A DNA stretch of 8,929 nt. Source: an uncultured Porphyromonadaceae bacterium (GTDB lineage Bacteria > Bacteroidota > Bacteroidia > Bacteroidales > Muribaculaceae). Numbering within the stretch: the first letter of the stretch is position 1; every line of letters begins with the position of its first letter. The stretch is taken from the NCBI GenBank assembly GCA_900541865.1, contig UQLO01000058.1, positions 1 to 8,929 of the forward strand. The letters run 5' to 3'. Position numbers and translations under genes: made by a program. The notes below the pieces were generated by a model. The model had not been told where the DNA came from. It saw nothing but the letters and a program-made list of their open reading frames with translations, and ran no database searches. This document shows, piece after piece, positions 1 to 6,051 of this stretch.

Positions 1-88
1 GCGGTCAATTATTCACTATTCACTCTTAGTTTTTAACTCTTTGAGCCACCGGCTCAAAGGGAAGTTAATAGTGAATAGTGAATGCGCT
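1..88. repeat. Palindromic repeat, copy 1 (left of S23 gene)
   Basis: This imperfect palindrome has an outer 14-bp arm of two ATTCACT heptamers (11-24), mirrored by AGTGAATAGTGAAT at 70-83. An inner 9-bp perfect stem, CTTTGAGCC/GGCTCAAAG, spans 39-59 around a 3-base loop. The left arm also carries a small AGTTTTTAACT mini-hairpin, which makes it longer than the right arm. Positions 12-77 are identical to 533-598 in copy 2. Positions 1-59 match 614-672 in copy 3 with one difference, at position 21. It may extend left beyond the window. No U-run follows the stem on either strand, so it is not a standard intrinsic terminator. Confidence 0.9.
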
Positions 89-91
89 TGC

Positions 92-122
92 TTTGGTTAT
101 GCGGTTTTATTATGTAACTTTG
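92..122 (+). promoter_or_regulatory. Bacteroidetes-type promoter for the S23 gene
   Basis: TTTG at 92-95 and TAACTTTG at 115-122 are separated by 19 bp. This matches the Bacteroidetes sigma-factor consensus TTTG ... TAnnTTTG (-33/-7) in sequence and spacing. A start site about 6-8 bases after the -7 box would fall near 128-130, only a few bases before the ATG at 134, so the transcript would be nearly leaderless. It lies between repeat copy 1 and the gene, so the cassette would carry its own expression signal. It was identified by eye and not tested. Confidence 0.6.
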
Positions 123-133
123 CAAAAAATGCC

Positions 134-499
134 ATGTATAATCAAGAAAGTATACTGAGAACCAAGAGCAAGGCTTTTGCATTGCGAGTGATTAAATTAT
201 ACAAGTACCTCAAGTGTGAGCACCGGGAACATGTTTTGTCTTCACAAATACTCCGGTCCGGGACTTCGATTGGCGCGAACATCGCCGAAGCGGGCTATGC
301 ACAGACAACTGCCGACTTCGTCACCAAACTCCATATTTCGCTGAAAGAGGCAGCGGAAACAAGATATTGGATAGAATTGCTTGGCGAAAGTGATTATATC
401 AGTCTGTCCGCAATGGAGTCACTTCAAGAAGATTGCGAAGAATTATTGCGAATTCTCACCGCAAGTCTAAAAACTGTCAAAGGCAGTAGCGACAAATAA
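134..499 (+). CDS. S23 / 23S rRNA intervening-sequence-type four-helix-bundle protein
   Basis: This 121-residue protein matches the usual length of the S23 four-helix-bundle family (about 115-125 aa). Diagnostic segments are the RSGTSIGANIAEA motif at residues 41-53 and the DFVTKLHISLKEAAETRYWI stretch at 61-80. The four predicted helices run roughly over 6-26, 34-54, 58-83 and 91-115. The biochemical role of the family is not established; relatives occur as ORFs inside 23S rRNA insertions, and the fold resembles the Avd accessory protein of diversity-generating retroelements. The ATG at 134 was chosen because the family begins near there and the promoter at 92-122 ends just upstream. The frame is open back to a TTG at 41, but that lies inside the palindrome and upstream of the promoter. 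It is the only plus-strand gene here and converges on capF. Confidence 0.87.
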   Translation: MYNQESILRTKSKAFALRVIKLYKYLKCEHREHVLSSQILRSGTSIGANIAEAGYAQTTADFVTKLHISLKEAAETRYWIELLGESDYISLSAMESLQEDCEELLRILTASLKTVKGSSDK

Positions 500-521
500 G
501 AAATAATTGGGTTGAGGCCGG

Positions 522-609
522 GCCGCCAATTCTTCACTATTCACTCTTAGTTTTTAACTCTTTGAGCCACCGGCTCAAAGGGAAGTTAATAGTGAATAAT
601 GAAAGCGCT
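522..609. repeat. Palindromic repeat, copy 2 (right of S23 gene)
   Basis: This copy has the same architecture as 1-88, offset by 521 bp, and differs at only five aligned positions (copy-1 numbering 3, 5, 11, 78, 83). The inner stem CTTTGAGCC/GGCTCAAAG is at 560-580. The right arm (591-603) has AATGAA where copy 1 has AGTGAA, so its outer stem is slightly degraded. A CCGGGC lead-in at 518-523 is also present before copy 3 (610-615), so the true unit probably starts there. It begins 22 bases after the S23 stop codon. Confidence 0.9.
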
Positions 610-613
610 CCGG

Positions 614-672
614 GCGGTCAATTATTCACTATTAACTCTTAGTTTTTAACTCTTTGAGCCACCGGCTCAAAG
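614..672. repeat. Palindromic repeat, half copy 3, overlapping the capF 3' end
   Basis: Positions 614-672 repeat positions 1-59 with one substitution (634 A versus 21 C). The copy stops exactly at the end of the inner stem (672), and beyond that the sequence is ordinary capF coding. Positions 639-672 are therefore both repeat and capF codons: on the minus strand they encode the last residues FEPVAQRVKN and the TAA stop. A 38-bp block (635-672) is identical in all three copies (22-59, 543-580). The right arm with the AGTGAAT heptamers is missing here, so only the inner hairpin can form. Confidence 0.9.
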
Positions 673-1856
673 AAGGTGTCGGGGCGGTTGGGGTCGAAAC
701 ATTCGTTGCAGTACATCACCGTTACGAGGTCGTCGGTGTCGGAGAGGTTGATTATATTGTGTGTATATCCGGGGAGCATGTGGATTGCTTCGATGCGGTC
801 GCCGCTCACTTCCCACTCCAGGACCTCGTCGGAGCCGATGCGGCGCTGCTGAATCTTGCCGTGGCCGGCAACGACGATGAAGAACTCCCACTTGGTGTTG
901 TGCCAGTGTTCGCCCTTGGTGATACCGGGCTTGGATATGTTGATGCTTACCTGGCCCACGTTGGCGCTCTTGACCAACTCGGTGAAGGAGCCGCGGGCGT
1001 CGACGTTCATCTTCAGCGCAAAAGCCGCCTTCTCCTTGGGCAGATAGCTCAGATAGGTGGAATAGAGAGCCTTGGCAAACGAGCCTTCCGGAATTTCGGG
1101 CACCACAAGAGTGGCGGGCTGCGCCTTGAAGCTGTCGAGCAGCGCAACGATCTCGCCCAGAGTGGCGCAATGGGTGCGCGGCACGGCGCAGTAGCGGCCC
1201 GCCGGGGTCAGCACCGTCTCGACGCCGTCGAACTCGCAGTGATGCTCTCGACCCTGCAGGGCGGCAACCATCTCGTCGACGAGGTCGTCGATATAGAGCA
1301 GTTCCAGCTCAACGGCCGGGTCGTTGACCTGAATCGGCAGGTCGTGGGCGTAGTTATTGCAGAAAGTTGCCACAGCCGAGTTATAGTTCGGGCGACACCA
1401 TTTGCCGAAGAGATTCGGAAAGCGGTAGACCAGCACCTTGGCGCCGGTGCGGGCGGCATAATCGAAGAAAAGCTCCTCGCCGGCCTTCTTGCTCTCGCCG
1501 TAGGGATGGCCGGCGTAGCGCCCTATCAGCGTGGCCTGAATCGAACTCGAAAGCATCACCGGGCACCGGTTGCAGTGCTTCTCCAAAGCGGCCAACAGCT
1601 GCGAGGCAAAGCCGAAATTGCCCTTGCGGAAGTCCTCCGGATTCTCGGGTCGGTTCACGCCGGCGAGATTGAACACAAAGTCGGCCTCGGCGGCATAGCG
1701 GTCGAGCTCCTCGGGCGTAGAGTCGATGTCGTACTCGAACACCTCGTCGACCTTCAACTCCGGAAAGCGGCGGTCGGTGCCGTTTTTGATGCAGCGCAGC
1801 TGCGCGCAGAGGTTCTTGCCGACAAACCCCTTGGCACCAGTAACCAAAATTTTCAT
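639..1856 (-). CDS. capF: CapF-like bifunctional UDP-sugar C3-epimerase / C4-reductase
   Basis: This 405-residue cytosolic enzyme takes the second step of UDP-L-FucNAc synthesis. The cupin domain epimerises C3 of the CapE product, and the N-terminal SDR domain then reduces the 4-keto group using NADPH. The nucleotide-binding TGAKGFVG is at residues 6-13 and the catalytic Y119-x3-K123 (YGESK) follows. The C-terminal cupin (about 280-395) keeps the putative metal ligands H317, H319, E324 and H366. The ATG at 1856 gives the canonical MKILVTGAKG start, with AAGGG nearby upstream. It lies 69 bp after capE, the widest gap in the operon. Oddity: the last codons (FEPVAQRVKN) and the stop lie in palindrome copy 3, and the AQRVKN tail looks like repeat-derived sequence added after a more usual FFEPV end. 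The product may go to a CapG/WecB-like 2-epimerase not present in this window. Confidence 0.93.
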   Translation of the reverse strand: MKILVTGAKGFVGKNLCAQLRCIKNGTDRRFPELKVDEVFEYDIDSTPEELDRYAAEADFVFNLAGVNRPENPEDFRKGNFGFASQLLAALEKHCNRCPVMLSSSIQATLIGRYAGHPYGESKKAGEELFFDYAARTGAKVLVYRFPNLFGKWCRPNYNSAVATFCNNYAHDLPIQVNDPAVELELLYIDDLVDEMVAALQGREHHCEFDGVETVLTPAGRYCAVPRTHCATLGEIVALLDSFKAQPATLVVPEIPEGSFAKALYSTYLSYLPKEKAAFALKMNVDARGSFTELVKSANVGQVSINISKPGITKGEHWHNTKWEFFIVVAGHGKIQQRRIGSDEVLEWEVSGDRIEAIHMLPGYTHNIINLSDTDDLVTVMYCNECFDPNRPDTFFEPVAQRVKN

Positions 1857-1925
1857 TTTTCCCTTAATTAAAATGACAGCATCACGGCAGAACTCCCGTT
1901 GCTCCCGTTCTCCCGTCCGAAAAAA
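1857..1925 (-). other. capE-capF intergenic spacer with three CTCCCGT repeats
   Basis: This 69-bp gap is the largest in an otherwise overlapping operon. It contains CTCCCGT three times, at 1893-1899, 1902-1908 and 1910-1916 (ACGGGAG on the transcribed strand). I see no convincing TAnnTTTG promoter or terminator hairpin in it, and its function is unknown. Confidence 0.5.
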
Positions 1926-2975
1926 TCACTGCACAAAATTGCCTTCGCCGGAGAGCTCCTTCTGAATATATTCGAGGGCGGCGATCTTCTCCTTGGCCTC
2001 GGCCACGGTGAGCTGACGAGTATTGTTGGAATTGAACTCAGTGAGCACATTGCGAGTCTCGTCGCCTTCGCGGAAGAACTTGTCGTAGTTCAGACCGCGG
2101 TTGTCGGCCGGCACGCGATAGAAGTCGCCCAGGTCGACGGCCTTGGCGCACTCCTCGTTGGTGAGCAGCGTCTCGTACATCTTCTCGCCGTGGCGGATGC
2201 CGATGATGCGAATATCCTCCTTGCGGCCCCCGAAAAGCTCGCAGACAGCCTCAGCCTGAGTGCCGATGGTGCACGCCGGAGCCTTTTGGACAAGAATGTC
2301 GCCGTTCTCGCCGTGCTCAAAGGCAAAGAGCACCAGGTCGACCGCCTCCTCCAGACTCATGATGAAGCGGGTCATACTCGGGTCGGTGAGAGTAATCGGA
2401 TTGCCCGAACGAATCTGCTCTATCCAAAGCGGAATAACCGAGCCGCGCGAGCACATCACATTGCCATAGCGCGTGCAGCAAATTTTAGTCTTGCCCGAGT
2501 AGCGACTCTTAGCCACGGCCACCTTCTCCTCGATAGCCTTGGTGATACCCATGGCGTTGATAGGATAGGCCGCCTTGTCGGTCGAAAGACAGATCACAGC
2601 CTCCACGCCGGCCTCGATGGCCGCCGTGAGCACATTGTCGGTGCCCACCACGTTGGTTTTCACAGCCTCCATGGGGAAGAACTCGCACGAAGGCACCTGC
2701 TTCAGCGCCGCAGCGTGGAAAATATAGTCGACACCCGGCATAACATTCTTGCACGACTGCAAATCGCGCACATCGCCGATATAGAACTTAATCTTGTGGG
2801 CCACCTCAGGGTAGCGCACCTGATATTCGTGGCGCATATCGTCCTGCTTCTTCTCGTCGCGCGAGAAAATGCGAATCTCCTTGATATCCGTGTTGAGGAA
2901 ACGCCTCAGCACAGCGTTGCCGAACGACCCCGTACCACCGGTGATCAGCAGCGTCTTGTCCTTAAAAACTGACAT
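1926..2975 (-). CDS. capE: CapE-like UDP-GlcNAc 4,6-dehydratase / 5-epimerase
   Basis: This 349-residue extended SDR enzyme starts the UDP-L-FucNAc (or L-QuiNAc/L-PneNAc) branch by making UDP-2-acetamido-2,6-dideoxy-beta-L-arabino-4-hexulose from UDP-GlcNAc. The Rossmann motif GGTGSFG is at 13-19. The active-site segment reads LSTDKAAYPINAMGITK (130-146), with M142-x3-K146 in place of the SDR Tyr-x3-Lys, a known signature of CapE and its inverting-dehydratase relatives. RHGEKMYETLL (261-271) and a C-terminal region of CapE type (about 285-345) complete the family length, and no transmembrane segments are seen, unlike FlaA1/PglF. The ATG at 2975 follows the stop of a glycosyltransferase leftover by 13 bp in very AT-rich sequence without a Shine-Dalgarno motif. 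capF follows, as in Staphylococcus, Pseudomonas (wbjB-wbjC) and many Bacteroidetes loci. Confidence 0.93.
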   Translation of the reverse strand: MSVFKDKTLLITGGTGSFGNAVLRRFLNTDIKEIRIFSRDEKKQDDMRHEYQVRYPEVAHKIKFYIGDVRDLQSCKNVMPGVDYIFHAAALKQVPSCEFFPMEAVKTNVVGTDNVLTAAIEAGVEAVICLSTDKAAYPINAMGITKAIEEKVAVAKSRYSGKTKICCTRYGNVMCSRGSVIPLWIEQIRSGNPITLTDPSMTRFIMSLEEAVDLVLFAFEHGENGDILVQKAPACTIGTQAEAVCELFGGRKEDIRIIGIRHGEKMYETLLTNEECAKAVDLGDFYRVPADNRGLNYDKFFREGDETRNVLTEFNSNNTRQLTVAEAKEKIAALEYIQKELSGEGNFVQ

Positions 2976-2988
2976 ATATAGTTATATT

Positions 2989-3141
2989 TTATTGATTCAA
3001 AATACTTTCGTAGAGATCGACGTACTTGCCGAACTGCTTGCCGCGGTCGAAGTTCGCGACCGCTCTTTGGCGGCAGGCTTCCTCCGCGAACATTACGGGA
3101 TTGGCACCCACCTTCATCAAACCGACGGTCAATTTGCGTCC
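2989..3141 (-). pseudogene. C-terminal remnant of a family-1/4 glycosyltransferase
   Basis: Fifty codons run in frame directly after the acetyltransferase stop (3142-3144) and end with a TAA at 2989-2991. The peptide includes FAEEACRQRAVANFDRGKQF and ends GKYVDLYESILNQ. The order (small-residue-rich helix with RxRA, then NFD, then Y..LYE.IL before the stop) is the usual C-terminal tail of GT4-fold glycosyltransferases. Nothing of the catalytic domains precedes it: reading upstream in the same frame gives the acetyltransferase. I count about 53% G+C, closer to capE than to the genes on its other side. The likely explanation is that an older glycosyltransferase gene was cut by recombination when the upstream cassette was exchanged. 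It could instead be a short translated ORF (internal ATG at 3114-3116), but no function is apparent. Confidence 0.7.
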
Positions 3142-3789
3142 CTATTTCGACCGTATTTCGGTTAATAATGGAAGAAGGGATTCTACATCATCCGTTTGAT
3201 ATAATTTCAAATTTGACTTCAAAACATCGTCCGGCAGATTCCACCATGCAATATCCAGCAGCTTGTTAACAACTTCTTTTTCAAAACGATAGCGGATAAT
3301 CTTTGCAGGCACACCACCCACAATAGCGTAAGGAGGTACATCTTTGGTCACAACCGCACCTGCGGCAATGACAGCGCCATCGCCAATGCTGAGGCCGCTC
3401 ATAATTTTGACGCCGTGACCAATCCATACGTCGTTGCCGATTCTTGTGCGCTGATTCTTGTGTGCGGCCGCGTTGGTGTCGACCCATCGGTGCCCTGTCC
3501 CGTTGTTGGTCTCGGTGAAAATCGGGGAAGTCGAAAGAAACTTCAGTGTATGTCCTGCCAAGCCTATATAAATATCGCAGGCAATCGAGCAGAAAGCACC
3601 CACATCCGTTCCTACAACAGTAGTTCCGGGGCCGACGTAGGAGTAGCGTCCTACGGAGGAATTGACCAACTTGGCGCCTCGATTTATTCGGGCAAGAGGA
3701 TTGACGTTGCTCGAAGCGTCTATCAGGGCCAGTTTAGACACCGCGCCATTACGCAGATTCTTAATCAGCCCTTTTATGTAAGTTATCAT
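3142..3789 (-). CDS. CatB-like hexapeptide-repeat (LbH) O-acetyltransferase
   Basis: This 215-residue protein belongs to the left-handed beta-helix, xenobiotic/capsule acetyltransferase group, which uses acetyl-CoA to acetylate a hydroxyl or amino group, here presumably on a capsule sugar. Hexapeptide-type repeats occur at about 30-75 and again at 115-150 (IGNDVWIGHGVKIMSGLSIG...). H80 in GLAGHTLKF is the probable catalytic histidine of the CatB family, followed by STSPIF at 86-91. The closing signature DVPPYAIVGGVPAKIIRYRF is at 150-169, and the helical tail AWWNLPDD follows. The ATG overlaps the preceding glycosyltransferase stop by 4 bp, implying translational coupling. In a capsule locus it most likely decorates the polysaccharide; the acceptor cannot be told from sequence. 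A glycosyltransferase remnant follows its stop with no gap. Confidence 0.9.
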   Translation of the reverse strand: MITYIKGLIKNLRNGAVSKLALIDASSNVNPLARINRGAKLVNSSVGRYSYVGPGTTVVGTDVGAFCSIACDIYIGLAGHTLKFLSTSPIFTETNNGTGHRWVDTNAAAHKNQRTRIGNDVWIGHGVKIMSGLSIGDGAVIAAGAVVTKDVPPYAIVGGVPAKIIRYRFEKEVVNKLLDIAWWNLPDDVLKSNLKLYQTDDVESLLPLLTEIRSK

Positions 3790-4892
3790 ACTTTCAGGTT
3801 CTTTTCCAGCACCTTCATCTGGAACTCCGGAGTCCAGTAGGTGTCGATTTCCTCGTAGCAGGCTCGGCGGACGGCCTCACGATCGGAATGACTGTCAAGC
3901 CACCCCCGTATTGTAGCAACCAAAGAGGAAAGATTGTCGCGTTCAAAGAAATCGCCGGTAGTGCCCGGACGTATTGCCTCAAATTCCGGCATCTGCCATT
4001 TGAAGTCGGAATGAGAAATCACCGGCGTGCCGAAAACCATGGCGTGCATAGCCGTAAGGCCCACATTGCCCGGCGCCACGCAGAGGTCGGCGTTGTAAAT
4101 AAGTTCGGCATTGGTATGGTCGTCGTAGCAGGCGCCGTAGAACCAAACTCTTTCGGCTATACCGAGCTCACCGGCAATCTTTTCAAGCTTGACTCGCTCT
4201 GCGCCGTCGCCAACAAGAATCAAATTGCATGGGCGGCCGGTCTGGCTGAGTTCAGCAACAGCATCAAGCAGCATATCCAACTTTTTCACCGCCGTGAGAC
4301 GCCCCACAAAAAGCAGCACAGGATCGGAGTTGCCGAAATGGGTGGTATATACCTCCGACCGGGTGCATTTTGCCCTTAGCCCGACTTGTTCGCTATGGTT
4401 GAGCGAGTTGTGAATCACAAACAATCGGTCGCCGGCGAAACCTTCCTTAAGCATCAGTTCGCGGGCATGGTTGCCGTAGAGAAATACGCCATGCATGAGT
4501 TTGAAAAAAGCCTTTTTGACCCATTTGGTAGCCCGCGTCTCCTTGCCATACCATCCGTGGGTCCAGCAGTAAAGTCGTTTTTTGGGATGGAAAAACCTAA
4601 GCTTGAGTGCCAAAAGCCACGAACTCAGGCAATGAGGGTCGCCGAGGATGAAGAAGGTATTCAAGTCCTTCTCGCCCGTCAGGCCAAGGACACCTTTCTG
4701 CCAGTACCATGGAGAACGCAGTACAACGTTGGGAACTGTCTCCACCTTTTTGAGAAGAGTAGTATCAAGACCCTTAATGTCGGTGCCGTTCACTCCGAAC
4801 ACCCACCGGCAGTCCCACCGCCGGTCGATGGCGCTGAATATAGCCTCGCGATATTTAGGCGCAAAATTATATATCAAACACAAGCCTGGCAT
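3786..4892 (-). CDS. GT4-like (Glycos_transf_1) glycosyltransferase with atypical donor site
   Basis: This 368-residue, probably peripheral cytoplasmic enzyme has a GT-B fold. The N-terminal acceptor domain runs from about 1 to 185. The C-terminal donor domain begins with LLFVGRLTAVKKLDMLLDA (193-211), LILVGDGAERVKLE (224-237) and YNADLCVAPGNVGLTAMHAM (266-285), ending in FGTPVISH. The canonical E-x7-E of retaining GT4 enzymes is not conserved: the aligned positions appear to be G275 and H283. A GNVGLT(x)MH pattern is, from memory, found in a capsule glycosyltransferase subfamily, so this may be normal for it. The ATG at 4892 is preceded by AAGGA on the minus strand. It overlaps the polymerase gene by 19 bp and the acetyltransferase by 4 bp. 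It probably adds one sugar of the repeat unit; donor and linkage are unknown. Confidence 0.88.
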   Translation of the reverse strand: MPGLCLIYNFAPKYREAIFSAIDRRWDCRWVFGVNGTDIKGLDTTLLKKVETVPNVVLRSPWYWQKGVLGLTGEKDLNTFFILGDPHCLSSWLLALKLRFFHPKKRLYCWTHGWYGKETRATKWVKKAFFKLMHGVFLYGNHARELMLKEGFAGDRLFVIHNSLNHSEQVGLRAKCTRSEVYTTHFGNSDPVLLFVGRLTAVKKLDMLLDAVAELSQTGRPCNLILVGDGAERVKLEKIAGELGIAERVWFYGACYDDHTNAELIYNADLCVAPGNVGLTAMHAMVFGTPVISHSDFKWQMPEFEAIRPGTTGDFFERDNLSSLVATIRGWLDSHSDREAVRRACYEEIDTYWTPEFQMKVLEKNLKV

Positions 4893-6046
4893 AATTCCTT
4901 TTTCTTCAGTAAATTCTCATTGATTTTTTGCTGCTTGGCCCTAACGGCCAGCATAAAGCCAAAGAACATCCAAACAAAAAAGCACTTCACTCCGGGGCCA
5001 AAGGGCGGCTGAGCCTCAAAGAGAGAATTGACCATAAATGACGACACAAGCAGAAAAGAACATTCGCCCACGCGTCCCATCTTGCGGCAATCCCACGATA
5101 TTTTGAGAACATATGCAAGGAAGGTCATCACAATCAGGAACCCCGGAACGCCGTACTGCACCAGCATTGCGAAAGGCATACAATCGACATATAGATTGCC
5201 CAACCCGAACATCGGGCTCTTCTGATAATCTTCCCAGATGCCCGAAATAATCTCGACGCGGCCCGACGAGAGATCGTCCATATTACCGCTTTCGCGATTG
5301 TTGAAGAGGATATTTTCAACGATAAGAGTGTAATACTCCGGGGTTATGAGAACGTAGACCACAGCTGCTACGCAAACTCCTAACAAGACCACCCGGTGCC
5401 ACTTCTTCGGACTCGTAAAAACAAGGTAAGCTATTATGAAAAACAGGCTGGCAATAGAAGCTCTTGATCTTAAAACTAAAATAATTACTGATAAGGCGAT
5501 TGAAACACTCGCGACTATTATCTTTACTGCCAGATTCGTCTGTTTTATGCATATAAATCCAATCAATCCACTGGCAAGAATAATCTGAGCGGCCGAATTT
5601 TTGGAGCTATATATTTCATATCTGGATTCGATGCTTATATTTTGCAATGAATAATTATATAGCTCATAGGCAAATAGCGTTCCACATATGAGAAACAGCC
5701 AACCGAGAAAATTCAAGAAAGCAGCATTGCTATTCTTTGCCCAAAAAGCGTACGAAACAACAAATATTAGATATGATATGACAATGTTAATATAGTCTGT
5801 CCCAAAATAAGATGTTTGGGTAAATGTTACTAATAAAAAAAGGTAAGTTGTAAATATCAAAAAAAAGATGGTCCAAAGCTTAGTGCCATTTATTATTTGA
5901 TATTTGAATGCCGACAATATGGCGAAAAGGCCCGCCGGTATCCAGGCTAACTTTAGGGGAGCTCCGCTTTGGGTTTCAACAAATTGAGGTAATTGCGTTA
6001 CCAAACTGCAGATAATTGCCAGTACGAAGAATATTTTGGTAAGCAT
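4874..6046 (-). CDS. wzy: Wzy-type polysaccharide polymerase / O-antigen ligase-like membrane protein
   Basis: This integral membrane protein of 390 residues has about ten to twelve hydrophobic segments. It resembles the O-antigen ligase/polymerase superfamily, which joins lipid-linked repeat units at the periplasmic face of the inner membrane. Family-like cues are SSKNSAAQI (about 147), LRSRAS (about 192) before a large loop, and the periplasmic segment SSGRVEIISGIWEDYQKSP (about 260-278) followed by GLGN. I chose the ATG at 6046, five bases after the flippase stop, with purine-rich AAGAAA upstream. An in-frame GTG at 6088 would add 14 polar residues and overlap the flippase by 37 bp, which seems less likely. 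Sequence is poorly conserved in this family, so the call rests on topology, the GRxxxW-like motif and the neighbouring wzx. It is AT-rich compared with capE and capF. Confidence 0.85.
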   Translation of the reverse strand: MLTKIFFVLAIICSLVTQLPQFVETQSGAPLKLAWIPAGLFAILSAFKYQIINGTKLWTIFFLIFTTYLFLLVTFTQTSYFGTDYINIVISYLIFVVSYAFWAKNSNAAFLNFLGWLFLICGTLFAYELYNYSLQNISIESRYEIYSSKNSAAQIILASGLIGFICIKQTNLAVKIIVASVSIALSVIILVLRSRASIASLFFIIAYLVFTSPKKWHRVVLLGVCVAAVVYVLITPEYYTLIVENILFNNRESGNMDDLSSGRVEIISGIWEDYQKSPMFGLGNLYVDCMPFAMLVQYGVPGFLIVMTFLAYVLKISWDCRKMGRVGECSFLLVSSFMVNSLFEAQPPFGPGVKCFFVWMFFGFMLAVRAKQQKINENLLKKKELCQACV

Positions 6047-6051
6047 GAGTT

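Larger units (their letters stand above)
1..613 (+). mobile_element. Candidate S23 cassette: palindrome, promoter, four-helix-bundle gene, palindrome
   Basis: Two near-identical palindromic repeats (1-88 and 522-609, 83 of 88 positions equal by my count) flank one small gene with its own promoter. No transposase, integrase or reverse transcriptase is visible inside. The unit opposes the capsule operon and lies directly beyond the stop codon of capF. A third, half copy of the repeat (614-672) runs into capF. S23-family genes are known as intervening sequences of 23S rRNA and also as stand-alone genes; treating this one as a transposable or homing cassette is inference from the flanking repeats. 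The left boundary may lie outside the window, because copy 1 begins at the edge. Alternatives are a one-off segmental duplication of the capF tail, or a passive gene that landed among repeats. Confidence 0.45.

Noticed and set aside
41..133. A 31-residue N-terminal extension of the S23 protein from TTG at 41
   Set aside because: The extension is translated palindrome and promoter sequence, lies upstream of the predicted transcription start, and is not part of the usual S23 family length.
560..580. Palindrome stem as a Rho-independent terminator between S23 and capF
   Set aside because: The 9-bp stem is present but is not followed by a run of T on either strand, so it does not meet the standard terminator pattern.
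654..1871. A 405-codon plus-strand open frame covering all of capF
   Set aside because: It is an antisense shadow of a G+C-rich gene. Its TTG start lies in the palindrome, its product is not recognisable, and the minus-strand CapF has complete domains and active-site residues.
1899..2972. A 357-codon plus-strand open frame covering capE
   Set aside because: It is an antisense shadow produced by codon bias; the peptide is low-complexity (rich in Leu, Ala, Val, His) and has no recognisable family, while capE is unmistakable on the other strand.
3125..3133. CGGTCAATT, also found at the start of the palindromes (2-10, 615-623)
   Set aside because: It is a nine-base match inside the glycosyltransferase remnant with no extension on either side; chance is sufficient.
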